Source of the DNA: Venturia oleaginea
Taxonomy: Eukaryota > Ascomycota > Dothideomycetes > Venturiales > Venturiaceae
Assembly (NCBI GenBank): GCA_013176395.1
Contig: JABMLP010000016.1
Span: 682,001 to 746,000 of the forward strand
Length of the DNA stretch: 64,000 nt
Direction: 5' to 3'
A program made the translations under genes and the position numbers. The notes beneath the pieces were generated by a model. That model was not told the origin of the DNA. It worked only from the letters and a program-made list of their open reading frames with translations, and did no database searches. Of the stretch, positions 1 through 10,522 are shown one piece after another. Position 1 is the first letter of the stretch, and each line of letters begins with the position of its first letter.

Positions 1-90
1 TGCAAGATAATGAAACTTGATCCAAGAGACAGACCCACTGCCAAAGAATTGCTGCAGGATAAGTGGTTTGAGGGAAACGGCGAGGATTGA
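1..90 (+). CDS. C-terminal end of a protein kinase (partial)
   Basis: The window opens inside a coding region that reads in frame 1 to a TGA at 88-90. The 29 residues contain IMKLDPRDRPTAKELLQDKW, which matches subdomain XI of eukaryotic protein kinases: the conserved Arg of DPRDRPTA is followed by the final helix. Only the last part of the catalytic domain is visible, so the kinase group cannot be decided. The DP-DRPTA-ELL-D-WF pattern is common in SRPK-like and other fungal Ser/Thr kinases. The rest of the gene lies upstream of the window. Confidence 0.8.
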   Translation, partial: CKIMKLDPRDRPTAKELLQDKWFEGNGED

Positions 91-467
91 AGGTGACTAG
101 AATTCGGGAATTTTCATCAAATCCCGTTCACTTGGCCCTCTTGTTCAAAATGAATTTTTTTGGCTTCCCTGACAACTATCGATTCAACTGGCACATGAAG
201 GCTAGACCTACGTCGGTGTTACGTAGACCCTCTGTAAATAAAGTTCTCTCTTGTGCAAGGGAGCCGACCATCAGCGGTGCACGTGCATAGACGTCAGGCA
301 ATAAGGCACTAAACAGAGTGGCTAACACCTCGAGTTGCGTTTACACGGTTCGCTTTCCACATTCAGATTTCATATCTAGCAATCCTCGACGCGACACTCT
401 CCTCCTCGTTCACACACACCTCCAGCGCCCTTTCTTGCCCTGTCAGCAGCGCAGCCAACCTCTGGCT
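91..467. other. Intergenic spacer between two kinase genes
   Basis: This stretch of about 380 bp should hold the 3' UTR of the upstream kinase and the promoter of the FunK1 gene. Short open frames here have no recognisable content. A pyrimidine-rich run (about 395-445) precedes the ATG at 468, as is common upstream of fungal starts. Confidence 0.5.
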
Positions 468-2928
468 ATGTCTACAGCCTTCGATGTAGACATCATCGCG
501 AGCAACCCCATTGAGGATGGACTAGATGAGTTTCGCCGTGTCTTGAAAGCGGGCCACGAGGGGATGGGTATGCCTTTTGAAGCATCATCAGGTACCAATT
601 TCCTGCATTCCGTCTTTACGAACCAACTGACCCAATATAGAGGCGAAGAATTTTGTAATCAAGCTATTATTCTTGTTGCAAAGTCTACCTGCAGCGGAAA
701 AACTACGGTCGAGAACAGGTCGCGAAAGCCTGCGCGCAGATATACTCCAGTTCACAACCGTGGTAGTCTCTAGCGATTTTGACCTACAATTAGTTGTTCC
801 TTTGCTTGAAGCAATCAATAGCCATGCAAACGATCAGAAGGTTTGGCATGCCGTATTTGCGACAGTCACCCTAAAATCCACACCGCCAACGATATTCAAC
901 AAATTCGTCCTCGACACACCTATCAAATCCACTTCCTCCTCCCAGCGAGCCAGCAACGACCAGACACACGACGACATCGATGAGCGCATACTCCAAGAGA
1001 TAAATGGCTGCGTCTACACGGATACTGAAGGCTTCTACAACAAGTACTTCGAGGACAACGAGTGGTCAGTTGAGGCGGAGCAGATCGCTCAGGAAGCGAA
1101 CCCGCGAATCGTAGATGGCCGCTGGACAGAATATCCACAAGTTCCGTCCCAGAATGCTTTTCTTAATTGGTTCTGGAGCTTTCAGCAGAGATTCTTAAAA
1201 GGAGGCCGCAGCACGTATTACGCGTCTCCAGACCTACCGCTAATCGGCTCCGACTGCAAGCGCAAGCCAGACCTCTTTCTCGCCCCCTCCCACACTTCCA
1301 AGCACGGAAAGACATATCACTGGAAGGATGTACGGGTCCTCGGAGAACTAAAGCAAAGCGAAATTCGGGGGAAATACACAGAGGAATTGCTCAGCTTCTG
1401 CGGTCACGCACGAGAGGTATTTGCGAGCCAACCCACGCGTCTGTTCCTACACGGCTTCTTTGTTCGAGGGTCCAGCATGGAGTTGTGGATGTTCGACCGA
1501 TCTGGGCTATACAGCTGCAAGAAATTCAGCATCCACCAGTATCCACATCGTTTTATCAAGATCGTGGCCGGGTATTCTCTGATGAGCGATCAAGAGCTGG
1601 GCGTGAACACCCATATCAAAGAGGATGAGATAGGCAAATACATTTTGTTCAAAGGAGACGGGAAGGAGAGGGAAGGACGCCTCTACTTGGAAGACAAACC
1701 TATCGCATCTCAAAAGGCGATAGTCTGCAGAGGAACTACCTGTTACCGAGCCAAGATGTCTGACTCAGAAGAGTGGAAATACGTGGTCAAGTTCGCATGG
1801 AGATCAGACAAGAGGCATTCGGAGGGACAACTTTTGAAGCTGGCCAAGGAAAGAAAGGTTTGGGGCGTGGCAGAGCTGTTTGGTCATCAAGATCTGGAGA
1901 CGATACATGACTTCCGACAAGGACTCCAATTTGGGAAACCGAAAACATTTAGATCGGCCAGGAAAGACTCGATCAACCTGAGCCATTCGACAGCGCAAGG
2001 CAGCTTGCTGGCGAAAGGGCTAGGGATAAGCCTGACCAGCGCTTCATCTTCTGGACAGAAACGGAAACGGAGGGAAATACCCCCAAAAAGTCGCAAGCGA
2101 TCAAAATCGGGCAGCCGCAAACGATCAGATATTGGAAGCCTGGTTAAAAAGCAGGTTGACCATGCAGCTGGAGACATTAGCGAGCATGGCCCAGCAGAGC
2201 CAAACACGAACAGTCTCACGGCTCTTGATGAGGACGACGGGCCGTTCGAGAATCGGATATTCTCCTGTCTAGTCATTTCCCCTCCTGGACGAGCGATTCG
2301 CGAGTTCGCTTCTGTCGATGAACTGCTTGAGGCATGTCGCGATGTTGTTAAAGGCCACAGATCCCTGTACTGCGACGGAGGGATACTCCACCGCGATGTT
2401 TCAGAAAACAACCTCATCATCACGGAAATAAAACATGAAGGAGACTCAAGAGGCACGCTGATCGACTTGGATCTGGCGAAAGACCTTAATGAAGGGCCTA
2501 GTGGAGCGAGGCATCGTACTGGAACTATGGAGTTTATGGCTATAGAGGTTCTCGAAGGTAAGCCGCACACATACCGACATGATCTGGAGTCGCTCTTCTA
2601 CGTCTTTCTCTGGGTGGTCATTAGCCATCTCCAAGGGACTGGTCAAGGATTGCCAAAGCCAAGCCAGCTTCGAGCCTGGTACCGGGAAAGCTACAATGAG
2701 ATTGCGGACATGAAGAGAGCACATATGGACAAGAAGAGATTTAAAGGCATCACGGCGGAGTTTTCTCCAGTATATGAAGGCCTAATATCGTTGGCTGAAG
2801 AGCTACGGAATATCCTCTTTCCCATCAGGGAGGGGTCACTCTTCACAGGAACATATAGCGATCCGGACAAGCTATACCAGCCCATGATTGACGCGTTTGA
2901 TCGAGCTATTGCAAGACACAAGGATTAG
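468..2928 (+). CDS. FunK1-type fungal protein kinase
   Basis: A two-exon model gives 803 residues. The ATG at 468 is followed by a 49-bp intron at 592-640 (GTACC...CTGAC...ATATAG), and the frame is then open to TGA at 2928. Without this intron the N-terminus and the kinase lie in different frames. Near residue 625 is HRDVSENNLI (the HRD catalytic loop), and near 650 DLDLAKDL replaces DFG. Downstream are GTMEFMAIEVL (activation segment and APE equivalent) and HDLESLFYVFLWV. These are hallmarks of the FunK1 family, which is expanded in multicellular fungi and whose substrates are unknown. A basic Ser/Lys/Arg-rich insert near 500 (KRKRREIPPKSRKRSK) could be a nuclear localisation signal. The catalytic residues look intact. 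Confidence 0.88.
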
Positions 2929-3380
2929 ACTTGGAGAATCTTGAGCACTTTGTAATTATACTCTGGGAAATTGCATGAATGTATTACACGTGATGTTTCT
3001 AATTATCTTCTCAAATTGAGTGGCAAAGACGTTGGGTGAAAGCAGAGTAACATTCTAGAGGCTTCAAGCGGAGTGGGTAGGAAGATCCAACATCCCGAGA
3101 TGACCCGTGAAACCGTCTTCTCTGAACGATTTGTTTGAAAATGATCAGATACATAATTTTTTGTCACTTGCCAGACCGAACTATCAAATCAGGCTCGACC
3201 ACGACACATCTGCCTACTGTGGTAGCCGGCCGATATATTGTTAGTACGCCGCCACCAGCCAGGGGGCTTACAATTTTAGCGCATATCATGCTGCCAATAA
3301 GCCCCCTCGCCTGTATACTTAATAATATGTTGTTACTGTATTTTATGCTCTACCTACGTGTTCCTACTACGTTGCCGGCC
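2929..3380. other. Intergenic, short inverted repeats
   Basis: No gene is seen. The GC-rich 3220-3380 part contains an imperfect hairpin (AGGGGGCTTA near 3260 and TAAGCCCCCT near 3298) and GCCGGCC near both its ends. It may be a fragment of a small non-autonomous element lying directly against the Tc1/mariner element, but I cannot define ends. Confidence 0.3.
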
Positions 3381-3382
3381 TA

Positions 3383-4804
3383 ATAGTTGTTAGCTCCACG
3401 CTAATACAGTGATATGAGGTCTCAATTTATCGGTATATTCACCAAGATCTCAACCATTTTTGGTGTTTCAATACATTTATAAGCAGAATCTGATTGGCTG
3501 TATATATTACCACTTTGTATAGCCTCCTCTGGCCTCTATAGCGTCTTGACATCTCTGCGGCATAGTCTCAAGCAGTTCTATCAGTTTTTCTGGTGTAACA
3601 GCTTCCCAGGCTTCCTTTACCACCTTTCTTAGCTCATCACAAGAGAAAATCTTGTTGACTCCGTACATAGCTTCAATCCAGTCCTTCATCCAATTCCATA
3701 TATCCTCAATTGGGTTGAGATCTGGCGAAAAGGGGGGCCAGAAAATCATCCGAATACGTCTCACGAGAATCTCCGTTTGAGCTACCTTTCCTGCATGCCC
3801 AGGAGCATCATCTTGCATCAGAGACAGCTCAGGGCTCATACGTAACCAGCCGTGTATTAGGGGTATAATTCTCTCTGCGTAAGACTCCTGATTAATACCC
3901 CCCCATTCCTTCTCCCAGAATAGGCAAGGGCCTTTGCCAGAAAGCCCTGAAAAACAGCCCCAAAACATCCATCCTATACGTCTCTGACGCTTCTCAAGTA
4001 CGCAGTCAGGGTGGAGTTCTTCCCCCGGTGTCCTTGTAACCCACTGCCTTTTATGTCTTCCTCCTGTCACCCAGGTTTCGTCGCTCCAAAGAACGTATAG
4101 CCAGGCCTAGAGAGTCCAATTGCGGTGTTCTTCAGCCCAGGCAAGACGTAAATCCCTATTTTTTTGCGAGAGAGGAGGTTTTTGGCGTGCGATATAGCGT
4201 CGGTAGCCCCTTTTTGCGACTGCTTTTCGGATGATGTCTCCGGTGATATTGAAGTGGGAGAATGGGCCATTTGCGAGGGCTGGGAAGGAGGTAAGCCGTG
4301 TAGCTTTTGACTTACAAATATACGCAATTATCTCGTTAATCTGCTCCTCTGTAAAGTGGCTCTTTGGGCCTACTTTCCCGCTTTTCTGTGGTGTAGGACG
4401 GCCAGTTGTACAAGCGTAAGAGATCTGGCGGATTGAGATATCGATAGGGGGGTCCTTCCTAAGATAATGATCTCGAATCTGTTGATGTTTGAAGCCTGCT
4501 TCATGAAGAGTAACAATTCCAAGGCGGAGATCTCGAGATAGCTCTTGGTGGCAGCGATATGAGGAAGAGGTGGTGGTGGTAGTGGAAATACCAGATTCTT
4601 GAGATAATTAAGACATTGCGATAACCGCACGAGAGAGAGAGAGATTGAATGTACGAAAGAGAAAGATTGAATGCACGAGTAGGAGAGATTGAATGCACAA
4701 GTCGGAGAAAGAGAGAGAGAGTACTGAATACGTGTAATATACACGAGATATACAGACCGGTGGTTTCAAGTACATTGATGCATTGGCCACGAGCTAACAA
4801 CTAA
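3383..4804 (-). mobile_element. Tc1/mariner DNA transposon (1.42 kb)
   Basis: The ends are short terminal inverted repeats: 3383-3396 (ATAGTTGTTAGCTC) and 4791-4804, the same sequence inverted with one mismatch. Each is flanked by TA (3381-3382 and 4805-4806), the target duplication typical of Tc1/mariner. The transposase reads on the minus strand and fills most of the element. Near the transposase start lie a purine-rich run and three copies of a roughly 25-bp repeat containing GAGATTGAATGCAC (about 4628-4705). The exact extent of the inverted repeats beyond 14 bp is not clear. Confidence 0.8.
3507..4616 (-). pseudogene. Tc1/mariner transposase with two nonsense codons
   Basis: From an ATG at 4616 a single minus-strand frame runs to the stop at 3507 (369 residues), broken only by TAA at 4610-4608 (codon 3) and TAG at 4109-4107. 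An N-terminal helix-turn-helix region (LRLGIVTLHEAGFKHQQIRDHY) is followed by the DDE_3 catalytic domain: the first Asp in VLWSDETWVTGG, the second in LMQDDAPGHAGK, and the Glu in FWPPFSPDLNPIEDIWNW. Both stops are one C-to-T step in a CpA context away from glutamine codons (CAA, CAG), as RIP would produce. The element cannot make full-length transposase as it stands. The catalytic residues themselves are retained. Confidence 0.85.
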
Positions 4805-5067
4805 TAGCTATGTAACCATAGTAACTGGGTTCTCTTTTAGTAGATATCTTTTTGCAAGAAGTGTGGAAATATCAATTTCCTGGATTATTACTTTCCAGCG
4901 AAGAATGACCTTTTCTATTGTTAATGAGTCGAGTAAACGATGCGAACCTATCAAATCTCTCTTGAGATTATTTCGGGAGAATGTTTGAATATTGTCAAGG
5001 GGATCTATACGTTGATATAAGCAGTCTCAAAGAGTGGATGCAAAATCCAGTCTATTCATGCAACTAT

Positions 5068-6784
5068 CTAATCTAGAAATGTGAATAGATGCGTGTGGAC
5101 GACACTCAACGCTCTATCCGCATCCTCCTCGCAAATAACACAGGAAATGTTGATCTCGCTGGCACCTGTGATACAATTAGTTATCCGAACCACAAATTGT
5201 CAAATCCATGAACGCACCTTGACTTATCATCTCAACATTAATCCCAGCCTCGCCCAAAACACTGAAGAATCGCCCACTAATACCGACCATATTCTTCAAT
5301 CCCTGTCCCACAAGACTCAGTATCGCCATGTTCGTGCGAATATCCACATCACCAAGTTGCTCGAGATTTTCGCACGCCTTCCTTAGTCGCTTGTCTTTGA
5401 TCGTTATCTTCTCGTTGCCATCCTCATCACAGTTGTGCAAGACCATTGGGATTTCGGAATGTAGACCTAGCGACACGTTGACTTCTGACGACGCTATCGG
5501 GGCTGCGGAGAGATTTTGTCTATCCAGCGTTTGAAAGACTTGAGAGAGAAAGCCGGGAGCTCCTATTTTTCGATTTGATCGGACGTTTAGGAGGACGACT
5601 GAGCGCTTGACAGTGACGGCCGTGGGTCTCTTGGGCACACTTGCGATTGTGAGATCTGCGAGGGATTTTCCTCGACTGAGCGTGAAGCCAGATCTCCTTG
5701 ATAATTCGGTTTCCTTCGACGCTGCGATCATGGTTCCTTGGCCTGCGGGTTTCATGACGTTGAGGACCCGGATGGGAATTTCTGCGCGGACGACTTGCTG
5801 CATGGCGACCGAGTTGATCACCTCAGAGCCGTAAAAGGTTAATTCTGCTGCTTCTGAAGGTGTTATGGAAGGCAACAGTCGTGCCGTAGGAGCTTTTCTT
5901 GGATCCGCGGTGAAGATGCCATCAATTTCCTTCCAGATTTGGAGTTCGGATGCTGTGAGACCTACCGCAACGAGAGCTGCAGTGAGGTCCGAGTATCTGA
6001 GTCAATATTAGCCAACACTCAGGGACGGGAGAACCTTTCATAGCACATTACCCTCTCCCAATACTGCCCGATCTTAGGATACCGCCTGGTAGATGACCAA
6101 AGTACCCGGTGATGATGGGCACTTTGCCTTCGCACGATCGAACTCCGTCTCGAAAAGCTGTGGCCAACGATGCGTACAGGTCGATCTCAGGTACGTCTGC
6201 TGAGATGCTAAAATTATGAATGGTGTCGCTCAGGTCAACGCATTGCGCAGGACAACCTCGATCTTCCAGTATGGCAACAAGAAACTGAGCCCCCAAAATC
6301 TCACCTTTGCAAACAATCCTGTTCTCATTCATAGGAGTGATTTCGCAATTTTCCTGAATGGCCCCGAGCTTGCGGGTGAGAGATTGGCACTCATCTTCAA
6401 CAAAATCTATGTATGTCTGTTGGAGTTTCGAAGAGGTGATGAATCTTTGCGCTGCCTCGAAATGATCCTGACGGATATTGTCGACAATCTGCAGGAATGT
6501 ATCGCGACCGCTTTTTCCAGGCACCTTTTCGGCGATATCTGCTGCCTGGAGAAGTCGAGTCGTGGTTCCTTGAGATTTTATCTTGCCACTCCTGGCGGAC
6601 ACTATGACAGCGATTTGATGGGCTTTTTGACTCGTTCTGGGTAATCTTTAGTGCTTGTGATGATATCGAAGAATTGGTGGCCGTACTCGATGATTTTCGC
6701 AATGTCGATTGGGAATTTCCCGAGACTAGTACCGCCATATTTTTGCACGACCCAGCCTGGATTTGGGCTGCCAGAGTTGGTCAT
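5068..6784 (-). CDS. hom3: Aspartokinase (aspartate kinase)
   Basis: This enzyme phosphorylates L-aspartate to aspartyl-4-phosphate, the first step towards threonine, methionine and isoleucine in fungi. Four exons are read: 6784-6687, 6636-6052, 5996-5218 and 5165-5068. The introns are 50, 55 and 52 bp. Phases agree throughout and give 519 residues, close to the usual fungal length. The N-terminus has WVVQKYGGTSLGKFP (the KYGGTS nucleotide and aspartate loop), then VSARSGKIKSQGTT. The middle has IITGYFGH and GRGYSDLTAAL. The C-terminus holds two ACT domains, ending with GINVEMISQGASEINISCVI, where feedback by threonine acts in the yeast enzyme. The last intron falls inside the ACT motif, so reading on without splicing gives a false early stop. 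Confidence 0.93.
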
Positions 6785-7330
6785 GATGGGGAACAGCAAT
6801 TAATGGTTGGTGAAGATGAATGTTGTGTGCAATTAAAATCGAGATGATAAGTTTTGATTAATGACTCTCGAAGCGCAGATTGACGGGGGTTTTTGCGATT
6901 GTATGACTCAGGACCGAGAATTCAACGATGATAAAAGAGCTGTTTAATTCCTCGCCCTCCAAGCCCGTTCAGACCGGACGAAGCAGCAGGAGTTCGTGTC
7001 CGCATTCTTTCAAAGTCAGGAAGGCTGTAGAGCTGTTGAGAAGGAGTTGAGACTGCCCTATCATGTGTACCATCTATTTTGGTTAGCTCACGAACCCCTG
7101 AATTGATAAACAAATTTTCCAGGTGAAAACCACCGAAGCCATTCCAGCATCAACGATACATCTATGATGATAAATTCGTCGGATGTCAAAGTCAACGGAT
7201 TCTACCTGATCAGCGATTGGAGTTGTAGACATGATCGAGCCAAACCACGTAGCCATGAACGCCTAGTGGACCGAGTTTAAACATGGTATCATCAGTCGCA
7301 TCATCAAACGCCATCAGGATGAGTTTTTCA
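6785..7330. other. Intergenic, unassigned
   Basis: This follows the aspartokinase start and holds its promoter. Minus-strand frames around 6922-7113 and 7200-7320 give plausible-looking peptides, but no family can be named and they do not join into a gene. Confidence 0.3.
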
Positions 7331-8061
7331 GTTCAAGAGGGCAAAGATCTGTGCAAGATCATCGCAATTGGCTAGCGACCATTCGGTTATGCTACTGGTC
7401 GTCTGCTTGGAACCTATCGCTACCGACATCTCGTCAACGGAATGCTTCACAAAAGCTAGCTTCAAACAATACTAACTTTAGGAGTGCATGTACCATACTC
7501 ACTCGGAAATTCGGTAGGTTGACGGACCGGTAGCAATCCATCCTCTCTCTTTCCCGATCTTGTCCCGGGAGATTTTGGAAATGCTGTTACCGAGCGGTCA
7601 TTCGATTCCATCTTGGGAGATCGTGAAAGCGCCATTGAACCCGCGAAGTGGAATAGATTCTTTGGACAGAACTACGGTCCGCCCGAGTATTTCTTGCTAG
7701 AGGGGGTGAAGACATTGAACATTGTAGCATTTCGTCTTCATTTGACATATGGCAATTCGGCGCTACGTTTTATGAGCTCATTACACGAATCGTACTCAAC
7801 ATGGTTGTTCAGAATCAAGACAGAGATGTCGATAACATTCGAAAGTGGATTAGGGAGGAGGAATGGGGCAAGATTGGTGAGGAGGTGATGGATATGATTA
7901 TAGAGGATCCGACGGAGAGGATGACGGATGAGGTGTTGGTGATGATGTTGCTATTTTGGAGGGGGAAGAGAGATGAGGAGTTTGATGATGGGAATAGTGT
8001 TGGGAGGCTGGATTTAAGGTGGTTGAGAGAGAATTCTCAGATGTGGCTTTGCTGGGCTTGA
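7331..8061 (+). pseudogene. Protein-kinase-like relic
   Basis: Pieces of a kinase C-lobe are visible on the plus strand in shifting frames. DFG is encoded at 7571-7579 within PGDFGNAV, followed by NYGPPEYFLLEG (an APE-like activation-segment end, about 7670-7705). FDIWQFGATFYELI (about 7741-7782) corresponds to the DxWxxG helix of subdomain IX. The first two blocks share a frame. The third is in a different frame with no room for an intron between them, so at least one frameshift exists. Upstream (7350-7530) stop codons interrupt the expected N-lobe, although a CTAAC...TTTAG splice-like signal occurs near 7476-7481. After 8061 no kinase C-terminus follows. I read it as a decayed kinase gene. 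The group is uncertain. Confidence 0.5.
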
Positions 8062-9379
8062 AGTGAATCTCAGAGAAGAGTTTTGCTGGACTTTGAGGCC
8101 GTACTGTAAGAGTTGATGATTGAATGAATACTGCTTGAGAAATTGCTGTTTGGTGCTTTTGTCTTGGAAGTGTAAGTGGCATGATTGATAGTGGACCCGC
8201 AGATGCGCCGAGTGCCGAAGCAATAGGCAGTGCTGTATTCGTTGACCCGCAGCTTTCCACCACGACGACATCTTACACAAACCGAGAGACTCCAATACAT
8301 CACTATCTGCCCGTCGGTCCTGCGCCTGTCTATACGGAATTGTGTCTCACAGCCGACTAGAATAGGGATTATCCATACGGATTGTCCCGATGGTAAAAGC
8401 GAACCTGAATGTTGGAGGCGGAATACTTGAGATGGAAAAGGTCTTCACTGATAGCTTAGCCGGTCGAATCCCCCATCAGGAGACCCGGGAATGTTTCCAG
8501 GGTTGTCGCAATTTGATTGATGGCCGAGTAGGATTTCGCTTGTGTTTTGTGCCAAATTGACAAAGCTCTATAGGAAGCAGATGCTGCCATCGTAATCAAC
8601 CATCTCGTACCGTCATACTTACATATTGCGGCACAGAGCAAGACTTGCAATGACTTGGTGACCGTTTCAAACACATCACAAGAGACTGGAACCTTTCATC
8701 CAAACATGGCGACCGAACAACCGCCGTCATTCCCGCAACCGCAATACGACGGCTCCTATTTACGAATATGACCCCTTCCTGGTAACAGTAAAATCCTTCT
8801 CCATCATCATTAGTCTTGTTTCTTTGGGTTTCGGCATCACGATGGGTATACCAACAGACTGGCACGGCATCCATTACGACAATCCTGATTGGCAATTACC
8901 TTCAGCATCGATAGCGTTTGTTCGACTTTCATTTCTCCATTCGAGGTACAATAAATGAAATCTTGAAGCTTGTAGTCGCTTTTATGCTGAACGCCGAAGA
9001 GAGTACTCGCCTGCTCCTCCGCAAAAGAGGGATGCGATGAGACTAGCAGATATAACCGACCCTGATCATTTGATGCGACTTCTTGCTTGGGCTTGTTTTG
9101 ATCATAACGACGTTGTGTCTTTCGTATTTTTGGCGATTGGGTCCTGGAAATTTCCAGAAATTGAGCGATATCGATCGGAATTGAACATGTTGTCCCAGAA
9201 TAATCTCTTCGTCCCGAACTTTCAAAATCTGGTGACCGAAAACTATAATTCTCAGAGTCGCTCTGACTCACTTTATGGAATTCATTTTCTGCCACTCTCC
9301 TCACCAATTCATCACAAACTACACTGCTCTATTGTACTACATCTCTTACACCACAAAAAACTGAGCGCAATACCACAAC
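8062..9379. other. 1.3-kb stretch without a recognised gene
   Basis: The longest open frame is on the minus strand (8837-9307, about 156 codons). It has no recognisable motif, and its first codon in the frame is not a convincing start. Other frames are short. The sequence may be decayed coding DNA between two broken genes. Confidence 0.3.
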
Positions 9380-10218
9380 ATGGTCAACTCGAAGATCTGT
9401 CGCAAAACCTTCACGGAAAAGACAGGCGACGAAGAAGAAGACCCAACTATGCCAGTGTTTTTCTACATGCCCGACATAAGACCCTACGGCTTCCTCTGCC
9501 AGTGGCATATTTCAGCAATAACCATCCCTCTACGCTCACTCCCTTCCTCAAACGAAAACAAATGAGCGCTCAAACCTGGATCGCGTTACTCAAAAGCCTT
9601 TGTAATTCACTTCTACAAACACTCAAATCCGACAACCCCAAATCCTAATTTTTACCTGCGCGGAACAATGTCACATGCTCTGCATAGCCCTCTTTTTCTC
9701 CGACTTCAACACGGCTACTCGCATCATGCTCGCGCCGCACCCCAGGGATCAGAAAAATCTCGCAAAGGAGATTGAAGGCCAAGTCATAGAGGAGTGGCAT
9801 GAAATTGGACAAAAGGTTGCTGAGATGGTCAACTATGCAAAGTTTACTCAGCAAGGAAGATTGAAGGCCACGTTGTTGAGGACAGGGGAGAGGCAGCTGT
9901 GTGAGGCAGCTGTGTGAGGCAGCTAGCAAGGATAAAGTTTGGGGAATTGGTTTGAATGAGAATGCGTCGAGGATTACTCGGAAAGGGGGTAGGACTGGGG
10001 AGTGGGGACAGAATCTACTTGGCAAGGCGTTGATGGCTGTGAGGGAACGCATTCTGAGGGGCATGAGGAAGGAAGAGAGAGATGGGAAATTTGAAAGAGT
10101 TCTTGATATGTGGCGGCGCAGATATACCAGCCACTCAAGTACGTTGCCCATCCAGCAGTCGCACTTGCTTTACCCTTCTATGATTTTTCGTATGGTCGAG
10201 GTGATCTGCCAAGATTGA
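9380..10218 (+). pseudogene. NADAR (YbiA-like, DUF1768) family gene, frame-broken
   Basis: NADAR proteins are N-glycosidases acting on ADP-ribose-type or riboflavin-pathway substrates. The ATG at 9380 opens a frame with DIRPYGFLCQWHIS, matching the PYGFLSQW start of the domain. After a stop at 9565 the domain resumes in another frame from about 9655: FTCAEQCHMLCIALFFSDFN, then TATRIMLAPHPRDQKNLAKE, KFTQQGRLKATLLRTGERQL. It then switches again to ASKDKVWGIGLNENA and WGQNLLGKALMAVRERI. The second break is caused by an exact 13-bp tandem duplication (9891-9903 and 9904-9916); a single copy would read continuously. No intron signals explain the first break. The gene is best read as inactivated. 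The exact C-terminus is unclear after about 10130. Confidence 0.75.
9891..9916 (+). repeat. 13-bp tandem duplication inside the NADAR gene
   Basis: AGGCAGCTGTGTG occurs twice in direct succession, followed by AGGCAGCTAG. In the inferred single-copy ancestor, two 8-bp AGGCAGCT arms flank GTGTG, so the duplication joins at microhomology. It shifts the frame inside a conserved GER-LCEA block. Confidence 0.9.
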
Positions 10219-10522
10219 TGTCTGGCATCTTGCACCATCAAGAAATCCAGAAGTTCATCGCTATCCCCGCCATCGAGCTCGAGTGGCGCATTCATAGTAA
10301 ACCTCAACTACATCAGCAAGGTTTGCATGATCACGAGAACAACTTCATAACAAGAGCAATGCTGCCTCACCTTAAAAAATTGGAACATGTTTCACTTTTT
10401 CTGTAAGCTGAGACTCGGAAGGTGCCAGTTCAAAGCGTCGATATAGACTCACGCTTTAAAGTGAATGTATGCGGAAAGCCGCAAATATGTCTTCAAGGTA
10501 AACCCAATATTGAAGCATGCAT

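Noticed and set aside
1887..2570. 227-codon minus-strand frame inside the FunK1 gene
   Set aside because: Antisense shadow of the kinase with Ser/Arg-rich composition and no domain.
3135..3383. Small membrane-like peptide beside the Tc1/mariner element
   Set aside because: The frame lies in an inverted-repeat-containing non-coding stretch and ends at the transposon boundary. No start context or homology is apparent.
8837..9307. 156-codon minus-strand frame
   Set aside because: No recognisable domain and no supporting splice structure. Listed only as content of the unassigned stretch.
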